Shown: positions 19,640 to 29,216 of the stretch, piece by piece | Numbering within the stretch: the stretch's first letter is position 1 | How the letters are laid out: each line of letters starts with the position of its first letter | From: Nocardioides gansuensis | Lineage (GTDB): Bacteria > Actinomycetota > Actinomycetes > Propionibacteriales > Nocardioidaceae | Reading direction: 5' to 3' | Length of the DNA: 64,000 nt | Assembly (NCBI RefSeq): GCF_003076135.1 | Contig: NZ_QDGZ01000003.1 | Location: 434,001-498,000 of the forward strand | Notes under the pieces: model-generated | Seen by the model: only the letters and a program-made list of their open reading frames with translations | What the model was told of the DNA's origin: nothing | Databases searched by the model: none | Translations under genes and position numbers: made by a program

Positions 19640-20854
19640 GTGCCCCCAGCCCAACCGTCCGGTGACCCCGCACCGCGCGACGGCTCCCTGCCCGAAGCGG
19701 CGCTGGCGGAGTTCGGCACGCACGCCTTCGGCCTCTACGTCCACGTGCCGTTCTGCACGGTGCGCTGCGGCTACTGCGACTTCAACACCTACACCGCCGA
19801 GGAGCTCGGCGACGCCCCCGGCGCCTCGCGCTCGTCGTACGCCGAGGCGGCCATCAACGAGATCCGGCTGGCGCGGCGCGTGCTCGGCGACCGCGACGTC
19901 CCGATCGACACGATCTTCTTCGGCGGTGGCACCCCGACGCTGCTGAAGGCCGTCGACCTGGGGTCGGTCGTGGCGGCCGCGGCGGCGGAGTTCACGTTGC
20001 GAGACGACGTCGAGATCACCACCGAGGCCAACCCCGACAGCGTCGCGCGGTGGGACCTCGAGGAGCTGCGCAACGCCGGCTTCAACCGGATCAGCTTCGG
20101 CATGCAGAGCGCGGTCGACCACGTGCTCAAGGTGCTCGACCGCACCCACGACCCGATGCGGGTGCCCGCGGTCGTGGAGTGGGCGCGGCAGGCGGGGTTC
20201 GGCGACGTCAGCCTGGACCTCATCTACGGCACGCCGGGGGAGTCGCTCGACGACTGGGCCACCTCGCTCGACACTGCCCTCGCGTGCGAGCCGGACCACG
20301 TCTCGGCCTACTCGCTCATCGTGGAGGAGGGCACCGCGCTGGCCCGGCGGGTGCGCCGCGGCGAGCTGCCGATGCCCGACGACGACGACCTCGCCGACAA
20401 GTACGAGATGGCCGACGAGCGGCTCTCCGCCGCCGGGCTGCAGTGGTACGAGGTCTCCAACTGGGCGCGCGGGCACGAGCACATGTGCCGCCACAACGTC
20501 CTCTACTGGACCGGCGGGGACTGGTGGGGCGTCGGCCCCGGCGCGCACAGCCACGTCGGCGGCGTGCGGTGGTGGAACGTCAAGCACCCCGCGGCGTACG
20601 CCGACCGGCTGGCCGCCGGGGAGAGCCCGGCCCACGAGCGCGAGGTGCTCGACGCCGAGGACCGTCGGATCGAGCGCATCATGCTCGAGCTGCGCCTGGT
20701 CGAGGGCCTGCCGGTCCTGGCGCTCGACCAGTCGGGCCGGGCCCAGGTGGCGCGGCTGGTCGACGAGGGCCTGGTCGAGCTGGCCACCGAGCGGCTGGTG
20801 CTCACCCGGCGCGGCCGGCTGCTCGCCGACGCCGTGGTGCGCGACCTGACCTGA
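19640..20854 (+). CDS. hemW: Radical SAM heme chaperone HemW
   Basis: 404 residues from a GTG. The radical SAM cluster motif is VPFCTVRCGYCDFNTY (CxxxCxxC), followed by IFFGGGTPTLL, EANPDSV, ISFGMQS and DLIYGTPGES, then the HemN-like C-terminal domain. HemW-type proteins lack oxygen-independent coproporphyrinogen oxidase activity and insert heme into target enzymes; the family resembles HemN, so older annotations call it a coproporphyrinogen III oxidase. hemW upstream of hrcA-dnaJ is a conserved actinobacterial arrangement, here separated by four genes. Confidence 0.93.
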   Translation: MPPAQPSGDPAPRDGSLPEAALAEFGTHAFGLYVHVPFCTVRCGYCDFNTYTAEELGDAPGASRSSYAEAAINEIRLARRVLGDRDVPIDTIFFGGGTPTLLKAVDLGSVVAAAAAEFTLRDDVEITTEANPDSVARWDLEELRNAGFNRISFGMQSAVDHVLKVLDRTHDPMRVPAVVEWARQAGFGDVSLDLIYGTPGESLDDWATSLDTALACEPDHVSAYSLIVEEGTALARRVRRGELPMPDDDDLADKYEMADERLSAAGLQWYEVSNWARGHEHMCRHNVLYWTGGDWWGVGPGAHSHVGGVRWWNVKHPAAYADRLAAGESPAHEREVLDAEDRRIERIMLELRLVEGLPVLALDQSGRAQVARLVDEGLVELATERLVLTRRGRLLADAVVRDLT

Positions 20855-20887
20855 CCGGCCTCGGCGCGCCTCGTCGGACGCCGCGGC

Positions 20888-21769
20888 TCAGGGCGCGGTG
20901 ACGAAGTCGATCAGCTCCTCGACCCGGCCGAGCAGGGCGGGGTCGAGGTCCTGGAAGCCACGGACGCCGCCGAGGATGTGCTTCCACGCCCGGGCGATGT
21001 CGGCCTGGTCGCGGTGCGGCCAGCCCAGCTGCTGGCAGGTGCCGGTCTTCCAGTCGATGCCGCGCGGCACGGCCGGCCACTTCGTGAAGCCGAGCCGCTC
21101 GGGCCGGACCGCCTGCCAGATGTCGATGAACGGGTGCCCGACGATCAGCACATGCTTGCCGACGGGCGACTTCGCGATGCCCTGGGCGATCCGGCTCTCC
21201 TTGGAGCCGGCCACCAGGTGGTCGACGAGCACGCCGACGCGGCGCTGCGGCCCGGGCTTGAAGTCGCGCAGGTGGTCGGCGAGGTCGTCGACGCCGCCGA
21301 GGTATTCCACGACGACGCCCTCGATGCGCAGGTCGTCGCCCCACACCTTCTCGACGAGCTCGGCGTCGTGGCGGCCCTCGACGAAGATCCGGCTGGCCCG
21401 CGCCACGCGGGCCTTCGCGTCGTGTACGGCGATCGAGCCCGACGCCGTGCGGGTCGGCTTCGCCGGCGCCTTCTGGGTTACCGGCCGGGTGAGCACGACG
21501 GGCTTGCCCTCGAGCAGGAAGCCGGGGCCGAGCGGGAACGTGCGTCGCTTCCCGCGCCGGTCCTCGAGCGTGACGGTGTCGAGGTCGCGGTCGACGGCGA
21601 CGATCTCGCCGCACCAGTCCGTCGTGACCTCCTCGACGACGAGGCCGACCTGCGCCGGCTGGTCGGTGGCGCGGCCGTTCTTCGGGGCGCGCCAGTCGGT
21701 CGAGAGGACGTCGGAGCCGTAGCGGTCGCTGCTGCCCGACCTGGACGGGCGCTGGGTGGGAGAAGGCAC
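20888..21769 (-). CDS. DUF3097 family protein
   Basis: 293 residues, recognised as the actinobacterial DUF3097 family. A small beta-rich N-terminal part (LVVEEVTTDWCGEIVAVDRD, TVTLEDRRGKRRTFPL) is followed by ARASRIFVEGRHDAELVEKVWGDD, whose FVEGRHDAE resembles a TOPRIM start, then VLVDHLVAGSKESRIAQGIA, VLIVGHPFIDIWQAVRPERLG and a C-terminal region. The acidic residues (EGRHD, VDH) look like a TOPRIM-type metal site, which would suggest nucleic-acid or phosphoryl-transfer activity. That is my inference; no function is established. Confidence 0.85.
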   Translation of the reverse strand: MPSPTQRPSRSGSSDRYGSDVLSTDWRAPKNGRATDQPAQVGLVVEEVTTDWCGEIVAVDRDLDTVTLEDRRGKRRTFPLGPGFLLEGKPVVLTRPVTQKAPAKPTRTASGSIAVHDAKARVARASRIFVEGRHDAELVEKVWGDDLRIEGVVVEYLGGVDDLADHLRDFKPGPQRRVGVLVDHLVAGSKESRIAQGIAKSPVGKHVLIVGHPFIDIWQAVRPERLGFTKWPAVPRGIDWKTGTCQQLGWPHRDQADIARAWKHILGGVRGFQDLDPALLGRVEELIDFVTAP

Positions 21770-21844
21770 CCGGTCAACGCTAGGCAGTGACCACGCGACG
21801 TACGACGAGGCGCGCCGCGTCCGCCCGGAACGACTCGGCCGGCG

Positions 21845-22093
21845 CTACTCGTCGGCGGGCGGTCGCGGGGTGCTGCCGGCGCTCTGCTGGGAGTCCGTGT
21901 CGCTGGTCGACGGCTGCTCCTCGGTCCCGGAGCCCAGGTCGTCCTGGGTGGCGTCCATGTCGAGCTCTTCCTGGCTCTTGGTCCGCTCGTCGTCGGGGTC
22001 GAGGGGCTGCGCCAGCGGGTTGTCGTCGCTGGGCCGGAGGTCGTCGGGCAGCTGCTCGTCGGGCACGTCGGGCTGGGTGCTGGATTCGGTCAT
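21845..22093 (-). CDS. Small acidic hypothetical protein
   Basis: 82 residues, strongly acidic and Ser/Thr/Pro-rich (PDDLRPSDDNPLAQPLDPDDER, then DMDATQDDLGSG), with no hydrophobic core and probably disordered. It lies between DUF3097 and the metallo-hydrolase on the same strand, with a 27-base gap from the latter. Real coding is supported by codon-position bias and placement, but no family is recognised. Confidence 0.55.
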   Translation of the reverse strand: MTESSTQPDVPDEQLPDDLRPSDDNPLAQPLDPDDERTKSQEELDMDATQDDLGSGTEEQPSTSDTDSQQSAGSTPRPPADE

Positions 22094-22120
22094 GCGCAGC
22101 CGGTACCCACGCCGGACGGG

Positions 22121-22981
22121 TCAGACGAGGGGGAGGCGCTTCTGGCTGCGGGGCAGGTGCTCGTAGCCCCGGCGCACGGCATGCTCGAGCAGCCGCGGCT
22201 CCCAGGGCCATTCGCCGGCCGCGAGCGCCTGGTCGACGGGCACCCCGCGCACGGCGAGGTCGCGGATCGTCTCCGCGACGATGCCGAGGGTGTTGCGCTG
22301 CTCCTCGACGAAGTCGCGGTCGACGGGCGACCCGTGGCCGGGCACGACCACGGACGACGAGGTGGTCAGGCCGAGCACCATGTCCAGGCTCAGCGGCCAG
22401 TCCAGCGGCCAGGAGTCCTGGCCCAGCCACGGGGGAGCGGACTCCTCGACCAGGTCGCCGCCGAGGACGACGTCGACATCCGGGAGGCGGACGACGAGGT
22501 CGCCGGCCGTGTGGCCGCGACCGGGGTGCACCAGCTCGACCAGCCGGTCGCCGAGGTCGAGGACGACCGCGGAGGAGAAGGTGTGGTCGGCGGGGACGAC
22601 CTCGGTCGCGAGCATGTCCTCGCGGTGGGGGTCGTCCGGGTCGTCCGCGACGGCGGCCTTGATCCGCTCACCGGCAGTGATCGTCTCGGCGGCGGCCACC
22701 TCGTGGGCGTGGATCGGGATGTCGCCGTACGCCGCGCGGAAGGCGCCGTTGCCGAAGGTGTGGTCGAAGTGGGCGTGGGTGTTCACGACGGCCGCCACGT
22801 CGCCCGCGCCCAGCCGCCGGAGGTCGTCGATCACCCCGCCCGCCGCCGCGGCCGAGCCGTGCGTGTCGACGACGACGAGGCCGCGGTCGCTGCCGATCGC
22901 GGTCACGTTGACGTCGAACCACTCGTAGCGGGCGACCCAGACGCGCTCGGCTACCTCCTGGAAACCTCGTCCGGCGCTCAC
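22121..22981 (-). CDS. Metallo-beta-lactamase-fold hydrolase
   Basis: 286 residues. Metal-binding motifs are VVNTHAHFDHTFGN (HxHxDH), then VELVHPGRGHTAGDLVV (third His), VVLGGDLVEES (bridging Asp) and VVPGHGSPVD (last His). The arrangement resembles class B lactamase-like, glyoxalase II-like and quorum-lactonase-like enzymes, so the substrate is open. It is the first gene of a leftward run with the acidic protein and DUF3097, and is divergent from the Tat-exported protein at 23087. Confidence 0.85.
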   Translation of the reverse strand: MSAGRGFQEVAERVWVARYEWFDVNVTAIGSDRGLVVVDTHGSAAAAGGVIDDLRRLGAGDVAAVVNTHAHFDHTFGNGAFRAAYGDIPIHAHEVAAAETITAGERIKAAVADDPDDPHREDMLATEVVPADHTFSSAVVLDLGDRLVELVHPGRGHTAGDLVVRLPDVDVVLGGDLVEESAPPWLGQDSWPLDWPLSLDMVLGLTTSSSVVVPGHGSPVDRDFVEEQRNTLGIVAETIRDLAVRGVPVDQALAAGEWPWEPRLLEHAVRRGYEHLPRSQKRLPLV

Positions 22982-23086
22982 GGGGCCACCCTAGGCGCCG
23001 GGCGGCTCACCCGTGTCGACTGCCGTGCAGCCAGAGTTCGCCTGCACGTCGCACCGCCCCCGCCTCTCCTCCCTAGCGTCGAGGGC

Positions 23087-24445
23087 ATGACTTCCACCAC
23101 CCCCGCGCACGACACCGCCGGCCTCGGCCGGCGGTCCCTGCTCCGTGGTGCTGCCGCTGGTGCGGCCGGCATCCCGTTCGCTGCCCTGGCCACCCGCGCC
23201 GCGGCGGCGTCTCCTGCGTCCTCGGTCTTCTCCGACGCCGGTTACGGCCCGCTGCGGCCCGCTGTCGACCAGGCCACCGGCCTGCAGCTGATCTCGCTCC
23301 CGCGCGGTTTCGAGTACGTGTCCTACGGCTGGACCAACGACCTGATGACGGACGGCACGCCGACCCCGAGCGCTCACGACGGCATGGGCGCCTACCGCAT
23401 CGGGGACAAGGTGCACATCGTCCGCAACCACGAGCGCAACCCCGCGGCCGCGTTCACCCAGCCGGCCTACAACCCCCTCGGCGGTGGCGGGACCACGACG
23501 CTGGTCTTCGATCCCGAGGCCGGCCAGTTCACCGAGTCGTGGGGCAGCCTCGGCGGGACGTCGCGCAACTGCGCCGGCGGCGTGACGCCGTGGGGCACCT
23601 GGCTCACCTGTGAGGAGACGTTCAGCGAGACCGGCGGCGTCCGCCACGGCTACGTCTTCGAGGTGCCGCCGACCGGCAAGGGCGACCCCACGCCGTACAA
23701 GGCGATGGGCCGCTTCAACCACGAGGCCGCCGCCATCGACCCGGCCACCGGCATCGTCTACGAGACCGAGGACCGCGGCGACGCGTCCATGTACCGCTTC
23801 GTCCCGACGACTCCGGGCCGGCTCTCCGACGGCGGCCGCCTCCAGGCGCTCCGGATCGGGAGCACGAAGGTCGACACCCGCCGCGACGGCTCCGGCACGT
23901 CGTACGGCACCGTCGGCTGGGTCGACATCGACGAGCCCGACCCGGCGACCGACACCGTGCGCTACGAGGCCCAGGGCAAGGGCGCCGCGGTCTTCTCGCG
24001 CCTGGAGGGCGCGTGGTACGGCAACGACCGGATCTACGTGATCACCACGGACGGCGGCCCGGAGCGCAACGGCCAGGTCTTCGAGCTGGACCCGGCCACC
24101 GACGAGCTGCGCGTGCTCTTCGCGTCGCCCGGCCCCGAGGTGCTCAACGCCCCGGACAACATGTGCGTGAGCCCTCGGGGCGGGCTGGTCCTCTGCGAGG
24201 ACGGCGGCGGCACGGAGTACGTCCACGGGCTGACGGTCGAGGGCGAGATCTTCCGCTTCGCCTCCAACGACGTCGACCTGCGCGGCGGCACCGCCGGCAA
24301 GAGCGTGGCGCCCAACGACTACCGCGGCTCCGAGTGGGCGGGCGCGGTCTTCGAGCCCACCAACGGCAGCTGGCTGTTCCTCAACATCCAGAGCCCCGGC
24401 ATCACGCTGGCGATCACGGGACCGTGGCGCCAGGGCGCCCTCTGA
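23087..24445 (+). CDS. Tat-exported PhoX-like (DUF839) protein
   Basis: 452 residues. The start at 23087 gives a twin-arginine signal ([20 protein letters not shown], ending AAAAS near residue 40); the frame is open far upstream but without homology. The body is the DUF839 beta-propeller of PhoX phosphatases: [13 protein letters not shown] ([10 protein letters not shown]), [53 protein letters not shown] and ENMCVSP-like ([10 protein letters not shown]). PhoX enzymes are Ca/Fe phosphomonoesterases; activity here is not proven. TAGCGT at 23074-23079 ends 7 bases before the ATG. Confidence 0.87.
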   Translation: MTSTTPAHDTAGLGRRSLLRGAAAGAAGIPFAALATRAAAASPASSVFSDAGYGPLRPAVDQATGLQLISLPRGFEYVSYGWTNDLMTDGTPTPSAHDGMGAYRIGDKVHIVRNHERNPAAAFTQPAYNPLGGGGTTTLVFDPEAGQFTESWGSLGGTSRNCAGGVTPWGTWLTCEETFSETGGVRHGYVFEVPPTGKGDPTPYKAMGRFNHEAAAIDPATGIVYETEDRGDASMYRFVPTTPGRLSDGGRLQALRIGSTKVDTRRDGSGTSYGTVGWVDIDEPDPATDTVRYEAQGKGAAVFSRLEGAWYGNDRIYVITTDGGPERNGQVFELDPATDELRVLFASPGPEVLNAPDNMCVSPRGGLVLCEDGGGTEYVHGLTVEGEIFRFASNDVDLRGGTAGKSVAPNDYRGSEWAGAVFEPTNGSWLFLNIQSPGITLAITGPWRQGAL

Positions 24446-24523
24446 CAGCGGCTCCCGGCTGCACGACTCCGACGGCCTGTCCTCCCGCGGGAGGGCGGGC
24501 CGTCGTCGTTCCACCTAGTAGGC

Positions 24524-24550
24524 TTGGCACTCCCGGGTGCGGAGTGCCAG
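24524..24550 (+). promoter_or_regulatory. CIRCE element (HrcA operator)
   Basis: TTGGCACTC-N9-GAGTGCCAG, differing from the consensus TTAGCACTC-N9-GAGTGCTAA by one base in the left arm and two in the right. It lies 42 bases before the hrcA start, indicating HrcA autoregulation of hrcA-dnaJ as part of the heat-shock response. Confidence 0.9.
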
Positions 24551-24592
24551 CGCTCCCGGGGCAGCCGTGCGAGCAGACGAGGAGGTGGGCAG

Positions 24593-25639
24593 GTGCCGGT
24601 CGACGACCCGATGATGGGCGGACAGTCCCGCAGGCTCGCCGTGCTGCGCGCCATCGTGGAGGACTATGTCGCGACCGAGGAGCCCGTGGGCTCCAAGGCG
24701 CTGGTCGAGCGCCACCAGCTGGGCGTCTCGCCGGCCACGGTGCGCAACGACATGGCCGCGCTGGAGGACGAGGGCTACATCCACCAGCCCCATACGAGCG
24801 CCGGCCGGGTGCCCACCGACAAGGGCTACCGGCTGTTCGTCGACAAGCTCTCCACGCTCAAGCCGATGAGCGCGGCCGAGCGCCGGGCGATCGCGACGCT
24901 GCTCGACGGTGCCGTCGACCTCGACGACGTCGTCCAGCGGTCGGTGCGGCTGCTCAGCCAGCTGACCCACCAGGTCGCGATCGTGCAATACCCCACGCTC
25001 TCGCGCAGCACCGTCCGCCACATCGAGCTCGTCCCGATCACGCCGACCCGGCTGATGGTGATCCTGATCCTGAGCACCGGACGGGTCGAGCAGCGCCTGG
25101 TCGAGCTCGGTCACGAGGCGGGCGAGGACGAGCTCGCCGCGCTGCGCGTGCGGATCAACCAGGCCGCCTCGGGGGTCCGCATCGCCGACGCGGCCACCGC
25201 CCTGTCGACCCTGCGCGACGACGTACCGCACGAGGTGGCCGGCCTCACCGACGAGGTCGTCGCCGTCGTGACCGAGGCGATGTCGGACCACCGCAGCGAC
25301 GAGCGGGTCGCCGTGGGCGGCGCCGCCAACCTCGCCCGCTACGGCGACAGCTTCGACTCCGCCGTCCGGCCGCTCCTGGAGGCACTCGAGGAGCACGTCG
25401 TGCTGCTCAGGCTGCTGGGGGAGGCCACCACCGGTGGCGGGGTCACGGTGCGCATCGGCCACGAGGGCCCCTACTCCGAGCTCGCCTCCACCAGTGTCGT
25501 CGCGACCGGCTACGGCCCCTCCCACGAGGCCGTCGCCGCGCTCGGCGTGGTCGGCCCCACCCGCATGGACTACCCCGGATCCATGGCAGCCGTGCGCGCC
25601 GTCGCGCGCTACGTCTCCCGGATCCTCGACGAATCCTGA
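24593..25639 (+). CDS. hrcA: Heat-inducible transcriptional repressor HrcA
   Basis: 348 residues from GTG 24593, which has GAGGAGG about 7 bases upstream; the longer in-frame opening begins inside the CIRCE operator and is unlikely. The N-terminal winged helix is [23 protein letters not shown] with [19 protein letters not shown], followed by [19 protein letters not shown] and the GAF-like dimerization domain. HrcA binds CIRCE and is stabilised by GroEL in most bacteria. dnaJ follows after 17 bases, so it also represses this chaperone. Confidence 0.96.
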   Translation: MPVDDPMMGGQSRRLAVLRAIVEDYVATEEPVGSKALVERHQLGVSPATVRNDMAALEDEGYIHQPHTSAGRVPTDKGYRLFVDKLSTLKPMSAAERRAIATLLDGAVDLDDVVQRSVRLLSQLTHQVAIVQYPTLSRSTVRHIELVPITPTRLMVILILSTGRVEQRLVELGHEAGEDELAALRVRINQAASGVRIADAATALSTLRDDVPHEVAGLTDEVVAVVTEAMSDHRSDERVAVGGAANLARYGDSFDSAVRPLLEALEEHVVLLRLLGEATTGGGVTVRIGHEGPYSELASTSVVATGYGPSHEAVAALGVVGPTRMDYPGSMAAVRAVARYVSRILDES

Positions 25640-25656
25640 CAACCCGAAGGACCCAC

Positions 25657-26823
25657 GTGAGCCAGGACCCCTACGAGCTCCTCGGCGTCTCCCGAGACGC
25701 CGATGCCGACACGATCAAGAAGGCCTACCGTCGGCTGGCCCGCCAGCTCCACCCCGACGTCAACCCGGACCCGGCGACCCAGGAGAAGTTCAAGGAGGTC
25801 TCCCGGGCCTACGAGGTCCTCTCGGACCCGCAGAAGCGGGCGGCCTACGACCGCGGTGGTGACCCCTTCGGCCAGGGTGCCTTCGGCCAGGGCGCCGGCT
25901 TCTCGTTCACCGACATCATGGACGCGTTCTTCGGCGGCGGGGGAGGAGCGGCGGCGCACGGCCGGGGTCCGCGCCAGCGCGTACGCCGCGGCCAGGACGC
26001 CCTGATCCGCCTCGACATCGAGCTCGCCGAGGCGGCGTTCGGCGTCACTCGCGAGCTCAAGGTCGACACCGCCGTGCTCTGCACCACCTGCCACGGCAGT
26101 GGAGCCGCTCCCGGCACCCGGCCGATCACCTGTGAGACCTGCCGCGGCGCCGGCGAGGTGGCGCAGGTGCAGCGGTCCTTCCTGGGCGAGATCCGCACGC
26201 TGCGCCCGTGTGCGGCCTGCCGTGGCTACGGCCAGCTCATCCCCGACCCGTGCCGCGAGTGCTCCGGCGACGGGCGGGTCCGCTCGCGCCGCACGCTGCA
26301 GGTCAAGATCCCGGCCGGCGTCGACAACGGCACCCGAGTCCAGCTCAGCGAGCAGGGCGAGGTCGGGCCCGGCGGCGGGCCGCCCGGTGACCTCTACGTC
26401 GAGATCCACGTCGAGCCGCACCCGATCTTCACTCGGCACGGCAACGACCTGCACAGCACGATCACGCTGCCGATGACGGCCGCCGCGCTCGGCACGAGCG
26501 TGTCGCTGCCGCTGCTCGAGGCCGACCTGGCCGACGCGGTCGACAGCGACGTGACCCGGGAGATCGAGATCGAGGTCAAGCCGGGCACCCAGTCGGGCAG
26601 CGAGCAGGTGATCCGGGGCTTCGGCGTGCCGGGGCTGCGGGGTGGCCGCGGCGACCTCGTCGTGCACGTCATCGTCGACACCCCGACGCGGCTCGACGCC
26701 CGTCAGGAGGCGCTGCTCCGGGAGCTCGCCGAGCTCCGCGGCGAGGAGGCGCCGCAGGGCCAGGCGCGCGCCTCCCAGAAGTCGGTCTTCAGCCGGCTCC
26801 GCGACGCGTTCAACGCCCACTGA
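25657..26823 (+). CDS. dnaJ: Molecular chaperone DnaJ (DnaJ2 type)
   Basis: 388 residues from GTG 25657. The J domain begins [20 protein letters not shown] and contains the HPD tripeptide (QLHPDVN); a Gly/Phe-rich region follows, then four CxxCxGxG zinc repeats ([32 protein letters not shown]) and the substrate-binding C-terminal domains. It stimulates the DnaK ATPase. This is the hrcA-linked paralogue typical of actinobacteria, which usually have another dnaJ with dnaK elsewhere. Confidence 0.96.
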   Translation: MSQDPYELLGVSRDADADTIKKAYRRLARQLHPDVNPDPATQEKFKEVSRAYEVLSDPQKRAAYDRGGDPFGQGAFGQGAGFSFTDIMDAFFGGGGGAAAHGRGPRQRVRRGQDALIRLDIELAEAAFGVTRELKVDTAVLCTTCHGSGAAPGTRPITCETCRGAGEVAQVQRSFLGEIRTLRPCAACRGYGQLIPDPCRECSGDGRVRSRRTLQVKIPAGVDNGTRVQLSEQGEVGPGGGPPGDLYVEIHVEPHPIFTRHGNDLHSTITLPMTAAALGTSVSLPLLEADLADAVDSDVTREIEIEVKPGTQSGSEQVIRGFGVPGLRGGRGDLVVHVIVDTPTRLDARQEALLRELAELRGEEAPQGQARASQKSVFSRLRDAFNAH

Positions 26824-26827
26824 CCCC

Positions 26828-27586
26828 ATGTCGCTCCCGGTGCACCTCGTCCCGTCGCTGGACGGCGTCGTGGCGGGGTCGGTGGTCGAGGTGACGGGCG
26901 ACGAGGCCCACCACGCCGTCGCCGTACGCCGGCTCCGCGAGGGCGAGCAGGTCGTGCTGACCGACGGCGCCGGGCGCTCCGCCACCGGCGAGGTCGCGTC
27001 GACCGGCAAGCGGGTCTTCACGGTGACCGTGTCGTCGGTGTCCGTGGCTCCGCGACCGTCACCGACCTTCACCGTCGTGCAGGCGCTGCCCAAGGGGGAG
27101 CGCGGCGAGCTGGCCGTCGAGGTGCTGACCGAGGTGGGCGTCGACACGATCGTCCCGTGGGCGGCGTCGCGCTCGGTCGCCGTCTGGCGCGGCGAGCGCG
27201 CCGCGAAGTCGCACGCCAGGTGGGCGGCCACCGCCCGCGAGGCCGCCAAGCAGGCGCGGCGGGCCTGGCACCCGATGGTGACGCCGCTGGCGACCACGCG
27301 CGAGGTGTGCGAGCTGGCCGGCAGGGCCGACCTGACCGTCGTACTCCACGAGGAGGCGACCACGCCGCTCGCGTCGCTCAACCTGCCGGATGCCGGCGAG
27401 GTCGTCGTGGTGGTCGGGCCCGAGGGCGGGATCGCGCCGGACGAGCTGGCCGCCTTCACCGAGGCGGGAGCGCAGCCCGTGCGGCTGGGCGCCGAGGTCC
27501 TCCGGACCTCCACCGCCGGCGTGGCCGCGGTGAGCGCCATGATGGCCCGCACGCCGCGCTGGGGCTCGGTCACTCCACGACGGTGA
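26828..27586 (+). CDS. rsmE: 16S rRNA m3U1498 methyltransferase
   Basis: 252 residues, 4 bases after dnaJ. The N-terminal PUA-like domain includes VTGDEAHHAVAVRRLREGEQV, and the C-terminal SPOUT knot includes VVVVGPEGGIAPDELAAF and LGAEVLRTSTAGVAAV. It methylates U1498 in the decoding centre using SAM. hrcA-dnaJ-rsmE-HIT-phoH is a conserved order, interrupted here by the opposite-strand sigma/GerMN block. Its last 17 bases overlap the convergent GerMN gene. Confidence 0.94.
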   Translation: MSLPVHLVPSLDGVVAGSVVEVTGDEAHHAVAVRRLREGEQVVLTDGAGRSATGEVASTGKRVFTVTVSSVSVAPRPSPTFTVVQALPKGERGELAVEVLTEVGVDTIVPWAASRSVAVWRGERAAKSHARWAATAREAAKQARRAWHPMVTPLATTREVCELAGRADLTVVLHEEATTPLASLNLPDAGEVVVVVGPEGGIAPDELAAFTEAGAQPVRLGAEVLRTSTAGVAAVSAMMARTPRWGSVTPRR

Positions 27587-28613
27587 ACGTGCGGTCGTCG
27601 ACGTCGGGCCCGTAGCCCTCCGTGCCGCCGGAGGCGTCGGCGGTCGCGACGCTCAGGACGTAGTCGCCCGGCTCCAGGTCCGACACGTCGATCTCACCCT
27701 CGAAGGGGAAGAGCCGCTGCTCGCCCCAGCCGGCCAGGAAGCTGCCCATGTCCACCTCCTCGTCGGTGTCGGCCCGGGTGATCCGCCACACCATCGTGCC
27801 CTCGTAGGAGTTGCCGACGCCGCGCACCCTCAGCGGCCGGTCGTTGTCCACCAGGAGCCCCTCGCTCGGGTCGCTGATCGACGCCAGCGCCAGCACCTCG
27901 AGCGGCGGGCCCTCGGTGATCGGCTCGCTGGTGGGGACGCCGTAGACCTGGTTGACGGGATTGTCGCCGAGGCGGAACTGCACGGGGGCGCGCGCGCTGA
28001 CGTTCGCCTGGAGGGTGTAGACCACCTGCTCCACCGCCAGGCTCGCCTCGTCGGCCGACATGCCCTGGGGGCGCTCGGCGTACGAGGCGTCCGCGATGGT
28101 CACCTGGATGAGCCCGTCCCCAGGGTCGCTGACGTAGGACCACTGGCTGATCGAGCCCGCCGGCCAGGCGGTGCGGTAGTCCGGGTCGAGCGGAGCCTGC
28201 TGGAGCGCCTGGACAGCCTCGTACAGGCCGTCACTCTCCCGGGGGACAGGCCGGAACTCACGGAAGAGGCGGGGCCCTCGCGGCGTCTCGCCGATGTAGT
28301 AGACGGGCAGCGCCCTGGTCGGCTGCTCCGTGGCCGATTCCGACGGCGTCGGCTCGGAGCTGGCCGACGCGGTGGGGGAGCCGGCCGGGTCGGGCTCGCG
28401 CGCATCCCGGACCCGGTCGCCGTCGACCAGGGCGAAGGTCGCGACCGTCGCCGCGATGCCGAGCACGGCCCCACCGGCGGCGTAGGGCCACCGGCGGCGC
28501 TCGGGGTTCGTCCGCGCCCGGATGTCGTCCAGGGCATGGCGGGGCTCGACGTCGGAGACGGCGTCCGCCAGCAGGTCGCGCAGGTCGTCGCGCTGGGGGT
28601 CCAGGTGGGTCAT
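27570..28613 (-). CDS. Membrane protein with GerMN and Gmad2 domains, anti-sigma-like N-terminus
   Basis: 347 residues. The soluble N-terminus (about 40 residues, DLRDLLADAVSDVEPRHALDDI) is followed by one transmembrane helix (roughly 43-64, AAGGAVLGIAATVATFALV), a Ser/Thr/Glu-rich linker, a GerMN domain (LPVYYIGETPRGPRLFREFRP ... VEQVVYTLQA) and a C-terminal Ig-like Gmad2 domain (ASISDPSEGLLVDNDRPLRV ... TFTVVE). Its start overlaps the ECF sigma stop by 4 bases (ATGA), so they are translationally coupled. That layout suggests the N-terminus restrains the sigma factor and the extracytoplasmic domains sense a wall signal; this is inference. Confidence 0.85.
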   Translation of the reverse strand: MTHLDPQRDDLRDLLADAVSDVEPRHALDDIRARTNPERRRWPYAAGGAVLGIAATVATFALVDGDRVRDAREPDPAGSPTASASSEPTPSESATEQPTRALPVYYIGETPRGPRLFREFRPVPRESDGLYEAVQALQQAPLDPDYRTAWPAGSISQWSYVSDPGDGLIQVTIADASYAERPQGMSADEASLAVEQVVYTLQANVSARAPVQFRLGDNPVNQVYGVPTSEPITEGPPLEVLALASISDPSEGLLVDNDRPLRVRGVGNSYEGTMVWRITRADTDEEVDMGSFLAGWGEQRLFPFEGEIDVSDLEPGDYVLSVATADASGGTEGYGPDVDDRTFTVVE

Positions 28614-29185
28614 GACTCCTCCTTCCAGGTGTCGCGCAGGAGCTCGCGGAGGGCAGCGGAGCCGCGCGAGGCATGGGCCTTGACCGAGCCGCGGGCGATG
28701 CCGAGGGCCTCGGCGATCTCGGCCTCCGAGAGCTCGAGGTAGTGCCGCAGCACCAGCACCTCCCGCTGCCGGGTCGGCAGCTGGGAGAGGGCAGCCAATA
28801 CGGCGTCGCGCCGGGCAGCGTCGAGGGCGCCCCGGTCTGCCCCGGAAGCCGTCAGGGCCTGCCGGGTCATGGACTCGACGGCCGGGGCGTGGCGGTCGAC
28901 GACGCCCCGGTGACGCAGCACCGACCGGGAGCGGTTGACGACGGCCTGCCGCAGGTAGGCCAGCGCCTTGTCCGGGTCGCGCAACCGGGCCCACCTCGCG
29001 TGCATCGCGACGAAGGCGTCCTGGACGACCTCCTCGGCCGTGCCGACGTCGCGCACGAGGAGCACGGCCAGGCGGACCAGCTGCCGCCAGTGCGCGGCGT
29101 ACAGCTCCTCCAGCGCGCGGTCGGCGCTCCACCGAGGCGCGGCGCTCACCGGAGCCGCCAGCTCGGGGGTCGCATGGGTCATCAC
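28610..29185 (-). CDS. ECF RNA polymerase sigma factor (SigE-like family)
   Basis: 191 residues. Region 2 reads LEELYAAHWRQLVRLAVLLVRD with AEEVVQDAFVAMHARW and AYLRQAVVNRSRSVLRHR; region 4 reads LSQLPTRQREVLVLRHYLELSEAEIAEALGIARGSVKAHASRGSAALRELL. It has the size and two-domain form of extracytoplasmic-function sigma factors. It is immediately followed by the overlapping GerMN membrane protein and preceded, 31 bases upstream on the same strand, by a related lipoprotein. Target promoters are unknown. Confidence 0.92.
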   Translation of the reverse strand: MMTHATPELAAPVSAAPRWSADRALEELYAAHWRQLVRLAVLLVRDVGTAEEVVQDAFVAMHARWARLRDPDKALAYLRQAVVNRSRSVLRHRGVVDRHAPAVESMTRQALTASGADRGALDAARRDAVLAALSQLPTRQREVLVLRHYLELSEAEIAEALGIARGSVKAHASRGSAALRELLRDTWKEES

Positions 29186-29216
29186 GCTAGTGCGACGCCC
29201 CCGGCGCGCAGAGGGT

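Noticed and set aside
21787..22662. Arg/Pro-rich open frames across the DUF3097 and metallo-hydrolase region
   Set aside because: Typical high-GC shadow frames of real genes on the opposite strand.
22157..23086. Long open frame upstream of the PhoX-like start suggesting a fusion
   Set aside because: It is the GC-rich shadow of the opposite-strand metallo-hydrolase; homology and the Tat signal begin at 23087.
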